NCBI RefSeq assembly: GCF_025399195.1
Contig: NW_026252161.1
Coordinates: 26,457 to 90,456, forward strand
Direction of reading: 5' to 3'
DNA length: 64,000 nucleotides
Origin: Umbelopsis ramanniana AG
Lineage: Eukaryota > Mucoromycota > Umbelopsidomycetes > Umbelopsidales > Umbelopsidaceae
This document shows positions 58,470 to 64,000 of the stretch, in pieces. Under the pieces are notes generated by a model, which had not been told where the DNA came from, did no database searches, and saw nothing but the letters and a program-made list of their open reading frames with translations. How positions within the stretch are numbered: position 1 is the first letter of the stretch; each line of letters begins with the position of its first letter. The translations under genes and the position numbers were made by a program.

Positions 58470-58584
58470 CTTAACGAAACTCAAAAAATTACACACAAAA
58501 AAAATATAAAAAAATCCGGGTGAGCGCGCGTCTTTAAATTTTTATGACAAATTTTATATTACAGGAGGGGAAAAGGTGTGAATA

Positions 58585-60608
58585 TTACAAGGAGAGCATA
58601 CGAGGAAAGTCTATCAGACAAAGGACGGAAACAAAAAGCAATAGAATACTGTGGTTTGGTAGAGTGGCTGCTGCGGATTTGACCGTGGTCAAGGTGGTTT
58701 GGTCAGGCGTAGTGACGTGAGGAGGGGTACAGATATTTCTTTGTTTGATATCCTCCGTAGTGGTGATGGAATAGTTGTTGTTGGAAAGGACCGTCGAGTA
58801 GCCCATGGTGTCCAGCACATGTAGTATACCCGGACCTATCGCGCTTCTATAGGTAACGTTGAGTGTGGTTGTGGAGTTCACTTTTTCAGTATAATTGATG
58901 GCTGGTATATTAGCATATACCGAGTCGATGATTTGTTCCAACGTAGAGCCTAGGATGGGGGTTGTCCGGAGGAGAAAATCAGGTGTTTCTTCATACATGT
59001 CGTCCACATGGGAGATGGACACACCAGGACGGAAATTGGTGAGCGTCATTTCCGTAGCGTTGGTCAAACTGCCAGATGTGAACATAGTCAGGTTGGAGTA
59101 ATGCGCTTTGAGATAGCTATGGTTGCCATAAATTTGGTTGAAGCTTGTCAAATTGGGGAAATTGAAGAAAAGTGTCTTGTTGGTGTTGGCGATGTTCCAT
59201 AAATAGCGAGCTTTCGCGGAAACGTCAGCAACGTTGAATTGGCGAACAAAGTTAATAATAAAGGCATCATTATTTTTAGCGCAAAACTGCTGTAGGTCAA
59301 CCACCAAATCAGCCAAGGAGTTTGGTTCTTGATCTCCATTACCAGGGTCGAAGGCGGCAAGGAACTTATCAAAGATCATGGTGGGTTGGAAGCCATAAAT
59401 GAAGGAGGCTCCGGTGGACGTGTCTGTGTAAGCGTTCGGTGTCGGGGTGAGAAGTTGCAGTTGCTGAGGCTGGAACATGTCTTCCACCAGGGCATGATAG
59501 GGCGATGAGTCAGCATAAAAGAAGGCTCCCCATGAGCTGATGAAACCCATTCCATGCAACAATTCGTGTAGGATGACGTATTCCATGTCAACTTGATTGT
59601 ATCTGATGTCTGGGTCGCCCTAAGAAAGCAAGCAAATGGGAAGGTTTCAATATCCGCTGAACTCTAAGGCAAAAAACTAAATTGCCTGCTTACCTGGAAC
59701 CAAAAGTGCCCACCTGCAGGCACACCGGTACCATTCCAACCATCGTCTTTGGCAGTACCCAAGTCAATGGTTGACATATAAGCATCATGATTCAACTCGA
59801 TGGAGATATCCTCGGCTGACCAGTTTGTTGTGTTATAGGGAGCGAGTTGTTTGGCCAACGATTGTGGGTATAAGTAATTGGGGTCTACACCTCCGACATT
59901 AGGCAGTGTAAATTGTGATGTGGGTGCACCCCAGCCCAACGTTGAGTTTGAACAAGTGTTATCACAAAAACTGTAATAGGAAACCTCGATGCTATTACGT
60001 TGAAGAAAAGGATGAGGTGAGCAGGCAGAAAGTCAGTAAAAAAAAAAAGTAGTATCCTTGCCAAGCAAAGTTAACATCACTCACGTCAATTTGCTTTTCA
60101 AGCGAACCACCTGGGCAAGCTTGTAAGCTGCGGCCCCTAATGCATTGCCAACCTTTTTACAAAAGGTAGTATCTATGTTGCAATATAAGACAACCTCAAG
60201 ATGCGAGTCTACAGCCTGAGTGTAGTTCGCAGTGGAGTTGGAGGACAGCGCAGTTGAAATGGTAGCTGGAGAATTTCCAGTGTCATGGTTAGTGGCAGTC
60301 GTAGTGGCTGTGGTGGCCGTTGAAGAAACCGAAGAAACGTTGGCGACGGTTGTGGCCGATGGTTTGGTGGAATCTATGGGTACTGCTGCGCCATTGTCTC
60401 CTGGTACAACGATGAGTACATTGGGATGAAGGGCAGCATTAATGTGGTAGTTAGGTTGCCTACTTCGTTTTTTTAAATGGACGGCCGGTAGGTAATGTGT
60501 GGAACGTTGAGCCGAGTGCACAAGATCATATCTCTGTACTTGTGCATCAATCGTTATAATATTGCAAAGTAATAGTAGCAACAGCAGCTGTAAGCAGCTG
60601 CTTTGCAT
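58585..60608 (-). CDS. Secreted, probably GPI-anchored zinc metalloprotease
   Basis: Three exons (60608-60085, 59991-59694, 59619-58585), 618 residues. Signal peptide MQSSCLQLLLLLLLCNIITIDA, followed by a Thr/Ser/Ala-rich glycosylation-type region (about 80-125). The zinc motif HELLHGMGF is at 292-300: HExxH followed by Gly and Phe, with a third ligand not certain. Many NxS/T sites are present. The C-terminus ends in a hydrophobic run (ILLLFVSVLCLIDF) after a Ser/Ala/Thr stretch, as in GPI-anchored cell-surface proteins. Its family name is not clear to me; it resembles other fungal HELLHGxG surface proteases. Likely acts at the cell wall or outside. Its end is 143 bp from the MTA1 start. Confidence 0.83.
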
Positions 60609-61137
60609 GAGAGCCAGTTTAAATAGGAATGGGGAAGGAGAAGAAAAACTTGTGGCCTGTGGAAATTTCTGTCAAAACGTTTTCTGTACACTCCACGAGC
60701 TAAGGGAAATCATTGGTCCGGCTTGGTTCTCAGCTGAGACGAATGTTTTCGATTCACACCAATAAATCACTGATATCATCATCGTAGCTTACGAGAAAGA
60801 AGTGCCTTCATAAAGAGATACTACACTGAGAAATTCATGGTTATGGTTCAGTATCGACCTTGGTTGCCATATATCGGTACGAAAGTTTCCATAGACTTCG
60901 ACAGCCCTCTCCCCCTTTTCTCTATTCTGTTCTATTCAACTCACTCCTTTTCACGTTCATTCATCGTAAACGATAGAATGAAGGTAGAGTGAATGTAGAC
61001 ATGTATATACTTTGGCGACCTACAAAAAGTCGATGTGTGTGGTGGGCTACGAAGGGCAGAGAAAAAATAATCAGCGTTTTTCAATCTCCTCAATTTTTTC
61101 AACAGGCAACAGCAAACACTTTTTTTTTTTTTGGTTC
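60609..61137. other. Divergent promoter region
   Basis: Between the metalloprotease start and the next plus-strand gene. A C/T-rich tract at about 60903-60955 and a T12 run (61120-61132) just before the ATG at 61138. A possible 5' UTR acceptor (TTTTTTCAACAG) ends near 61105. No gene seen. Confidence 0.4.
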
Positions 61138-61904
61138 ATGGATTCCATCATGGAGCCTAACAAAGCAGCCCATGATTTGGCGCAAGTCAGAAAGCTTATC
61201 GAGGGAATGAACGCCCTGGTCAACAGTAGCCAGTCTCACCTTCAACAACAGCAACAAAAAGCTGAACCGGCCGAGCCTAGCATTCCCGTCACTACGGAAT
61301 CCTCGCCCCAGTCGACCATGACCTCCATGCCAGACACTTCTAACCCACTTTACAATATGTCGCAACTCACCACCCCTCTTAATGCCATCATAGTCGAGGT
61401 TAACCACCTTGTATTCAACCGCACTCTTTTTTTCTCACTAACACGTAAGGTTACTTTGACGTACCTTTCGGCGCGCGGTCACATTGTTTCCACTCACACC
61501 ATATTTGTTTTTGTTACAGCTGATGCTACCATCGAGCCCTTGATAACTTGGCTGCGACTTTCCTTTGACGACCCCAATATCTCAGGCATGGTGTTGCAGT
61601 ACAAAGGCCAAGATTCTTTGTGGAAATGCTTATTAAATCGTAAGTGTACCTTTCCAGCCTGCGTGGGTAAACAATGGATGCTGATTTGAACCCCTTTTTG
61701 ACAGGTGATGATTCTCTTCGACGAGTGCTTAAGCAAACTCTCAAAGCTAATTTGATTCTGCAACTACGAGTTCCAAGAGAGCAGGATCTCTTGAGTGTAA
61801 GTATAAATACATGGCGAACCGCCTTCCGAGCATAAACTAACAATAGATCTGTTCAGTCTGGATATACCGATAAGCGATTGCTCATGCTCACCACCAAGCC
61901 GTAG
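61138..61904 (+). CDS. Uncharacterised protein, 188 aa
   Basis: Four exons (61138-61444, 61520-61639, 61705-61796, 61857-61904) with consistent phases, 188 residues. N-terminal coiled-coil-like helix (AAHDLAQVRKLIEGMNALVNSSQSH), a Gln run (QQQQQ), a Ser/Pro linker, then a compact C-terminal part (PLNAIIVEVNHLVFNRTLF, TIEPLITWLRLSFDDPNI, LRRVLKQTLKANLILQLRV). The first exon can also be read from an upstream ATG at 61012, but the start at 61138 follows the T-rich leader directly. No domain recognised. It is soluble by composition, with no signal peptide. Confidence 0.65.
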
Positions 61905-62256
61905 TGTTTTATCCATCCGACGGCGATTCCAATGTACTTTTAGTTGATTTTTTTTCATGTCCTACATACATTTTCTTCCTTTCCTATATTTCTCAAGGCG
62001 AACAATGTTGAGTTTGTTCAAACCAAACCAAAAATTTTCTGGCAAAGCAAAATGGGCATTTTACTTCAAACACAAATCAATCTGCACTTAGAAGAATGTA
62101 TTTTTTGTAAAAGAGAAGAAGTAAAGATGTTGTCTTTTATAACACGCAGAACCACATCACTCCCACTTTGGCATGCAACAAAACTATATTGCTTTATGTA
62201 TTCATTCTACACATTTTCCGTAGTGAAGCAAACATGACATGACCACCTGGGGCTTT
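61905..62256. other. Tail-to-tail 3' flanks
   Basis: AT-rich spacer between the convergent ends of the uncharacterised gene and twinfilin. No gene seen. Confidence 0.4.
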
Positions 62257-63917
62257 TTATGCAGCGGGGCGTCGTCTGCCAGGTGCTGCAGGTCGTTTGA
62301 AGCCGCCAGGAGTTTGTCCAAGCATCTGAATACGCTCGCCCACCACGCTTCCGGTGGGTGTACTGGCGTTGGAGCTGCCAACCACTTCTTCCTTGAGGTA
62401 CTCTTCGGTAAGGTCCGCAGGATCACTTGTCTCGAGCTGCCACCGAGCAATGAGACGGTTAGAACCGAGATCGCAGTGTGGCGGACGGATACAGACATGT
62501 CCTTACCTTTTTAACCACCTTTAAATTTGCTTCCGCTTCTGCTGTAGCGATGGCTCCGCCTCGGCTGCACGAATACAACATCTTTTCACGGAGCTTGGAT
62601 GCCGGTGGGCATGTGTAAATAAATACTAGAAACTGGGTTGAGTACAATATCAAGTTCAAAAAGTGCGAGAGACTATACCTCACCTAAGGATGCGTCAGTA
62701 TTGCCATGTTCGAAAGCGTAAAACGTAAAGCGTGGTGAATCGGCAGGAATGGTTTTGGCAAGGTCACCTGCTGCCACAGTAGAAGCATTGTCCAATTGGA
62801 TGGTTTCGTTCTCCTTCTCCAAGCGCTAAGCAGTAACGAAATCAATTGCCTAGTTCCAGTATAGGGTGTTGGTTTCAACATAGTGCTTACCAGCGAGACG
62901 TAATTGTGGGATCGGCTCGATTTACCCAAATCCTCCAAAGCTGCTTGTGCTTCTTCACTGAGTGGGACGGCTACGCCAGCAGCATACGTTTTACGAACCG
63001 TAGTTCCCATATGATTTGATGATGCCTTGGACTATGCAAGGAGAAAAGAAGAATGATTAAACACATTCAACATAGGAAGATCAAAAGATGAAGCGCTGCG
63101 AGCTCTTACCTCTTGAGCCTTAATCTCGGCCAATTCTCTTTCCCTTGCCGTCAATGGTGCTTCGGCAGTTTGGTGTGACTTGTGCTTCTTGTATCCGTCC
63201 AAAGTGAATTCGCTCTGTAGAATATCAAGAAAGGGTCCCATATTAAACATGATTCTGTTGTTTCCACAATTTTGCCTGGTAGCACTTTGCCAATGTCTTT
63301 CAGATAGCTCTCAACTTACGGCTTCTGTACCCCACATGTTATCAACAAAGCGATAATCTCCAAGGTCCTTGGTCAAGCTAGCTCTCGATGAAGCGTACAG
63401 CATCTTGTCACGGACTTTTGAGTTATCAGGTACATATGCGATGAATAACCAGTTGTACTCGCCAGCCGAAGATTTCGTATCCAGGCGAACCAAGATGAAA
63501 GAGGGCTGAGAATCATCGAGATACTTTTGAAGTTCGGAAAAATCTACCCAGGATGTGCGTTAGCCATAGATAAACGGACGGACGTGGCGGGGTTGCCAAA
63601 GAATATGCATCCTACCTTCTTCGAAAGATCCGCTAGCAGGTGATTGACCGTTTTCAACCAAAGATTCTATAACCAAAATGAGAGATAATGAGGACGCTAG
63701 TGAAACGCAGGTAGCGTAAGAAGAAGACTCGTACCGTTGACGATAGAGACCCTCAAAATACGGGTTTCTCCTGAAGCGACGGCCTTAGCGAATGCGGCAG
63801 CTAATTCCTGTGAAACTATCAGTAGAGCCGAGTGTTAGCTTATAACAACGAGAAAAACAAAAAGGGCTTGGTTTATTTGCTTCACCACTTGCCTTGGATA
63901 CCACTTTGGTTGGACAT
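62257..63917 (-). CDS. TWF1: Twinfilin, two ADF-homology domains
   Basis: Nine exons (63917-63893, 63815-63735, 63666-63616, 63543-63320, 63214-63110, 63031-62891, 62825-62684, 62625-62507, 62436-62257), 355 residues. Begins MSNQSGIQVSQELAAAF as in other twinfilins. The first ADF-H domain includes FILVRLDTKSSAGEYNWLFIAY, VPDNSKVRDKMLYASSRASL and GDYRFVDNMWGTEASEFTLDGY. The second includes RFTFYAFEHGNTDASLVFIY, PPASKLREKMLYSCSRGG and KKLETSDPADLTEEYL. It ends in a basic tail (GGFKRPAAPGRRRPAA) like that used to bind capping protein and phosphoinositides. Twinfilin sequesters ADP-actin monomers and helps depolymerise filament ends. Intron 1 has a GC donor (CAAG|GCAAGT). The extra exon ESLVENGQSPASGSF is less conserved than the rest. 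Confidence 0.92.
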
Positions 63918-64000
63918 TGTCGATGTGCGGATGAGGAAGGAGCGATGACGCGGGGAGTCTTTCGAGAGCAGCAGCAGTCTAAGCACTGTCACAACGAGTG

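Overview
The window is nuclear DNA from a fungus. Genes are compact and rich in short introns (mostly 45-80 bp, GT-AG with a few GC-AG), lie on both strands, and include an intron-containing tRNA-Tyr. Protein-level hallmarks are fungal: a copper-fist regulator, an Erf4/GOLGA7 palmitoyltransferase subunit, a Boi-like scaffold, a Sec7-PH exchange factor and secreted phosphoesterases. An MTA1-type adenine DNA methyltransferase and an ICE2/NARG2-like protein point to an early-diverging lineage; Mucoromycota, perhaps Mucorales, is my inference.

Layout: 0.5-9 kb holds a GATA-like/PHD protein, a START lipid-transfer protein, Erf4/GOLGA7, ORC5 and SmG. 9-17.4 kb holds an ICE2/NARG2-like protein, an SH3-SAM-PH-CH scaffold and the GINS subunit PSF3. 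17.6-24 kb holds two tandem secreted phosphoesterase genes with CACGTG boxes in their promoters and a decayed third copy. 24.6-39.3 kb holds an HSL-type hydrolase, a 5'-incomplete Sec7-PH gene, a subtilisin, acireductone dioxygenase, a Cuf1/Mac1-like copper regulator, a membrane-anchored ubiquitin protease and a probable mitochondrial membrane protein.

39.3-49.6 kb is a gene-poor, AT-rich block. It contains a 3-kb intronless gene for a HET-domain-like protein, tRNA-Tyr and a small secreted double-psi barrel protein. 49.7-64 kb is dense again: a second HSL-type hydrolase, an Oca/Siw14-like pseudophosphatase, CDC73, a coiled-coil protein with endocytic motifs, the MTA1-type methyltransferase, a GPI-type zinc metalloprotease, an unknown protein and twinfilin.

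Functional themes are DNA replication and S phase (ORC5, PSF3, MTA1; the last two have ACGCG-type boxes), transcription elongation (CDC73, ICE2-like), actin and polarity (twinfilin, Boi-like, Sec7-PH), and secreted nutrient-acquisition enzymes. The strongest candidates for something undescribed are the intronless HET-like gene in its AT-rich island, the MTA1 gene with an MluI box just upstream of its start, and the fungal ICE2/NARG2 homologue. All exon structures were inferred by eye from splice signals, phase and protein family patterns.
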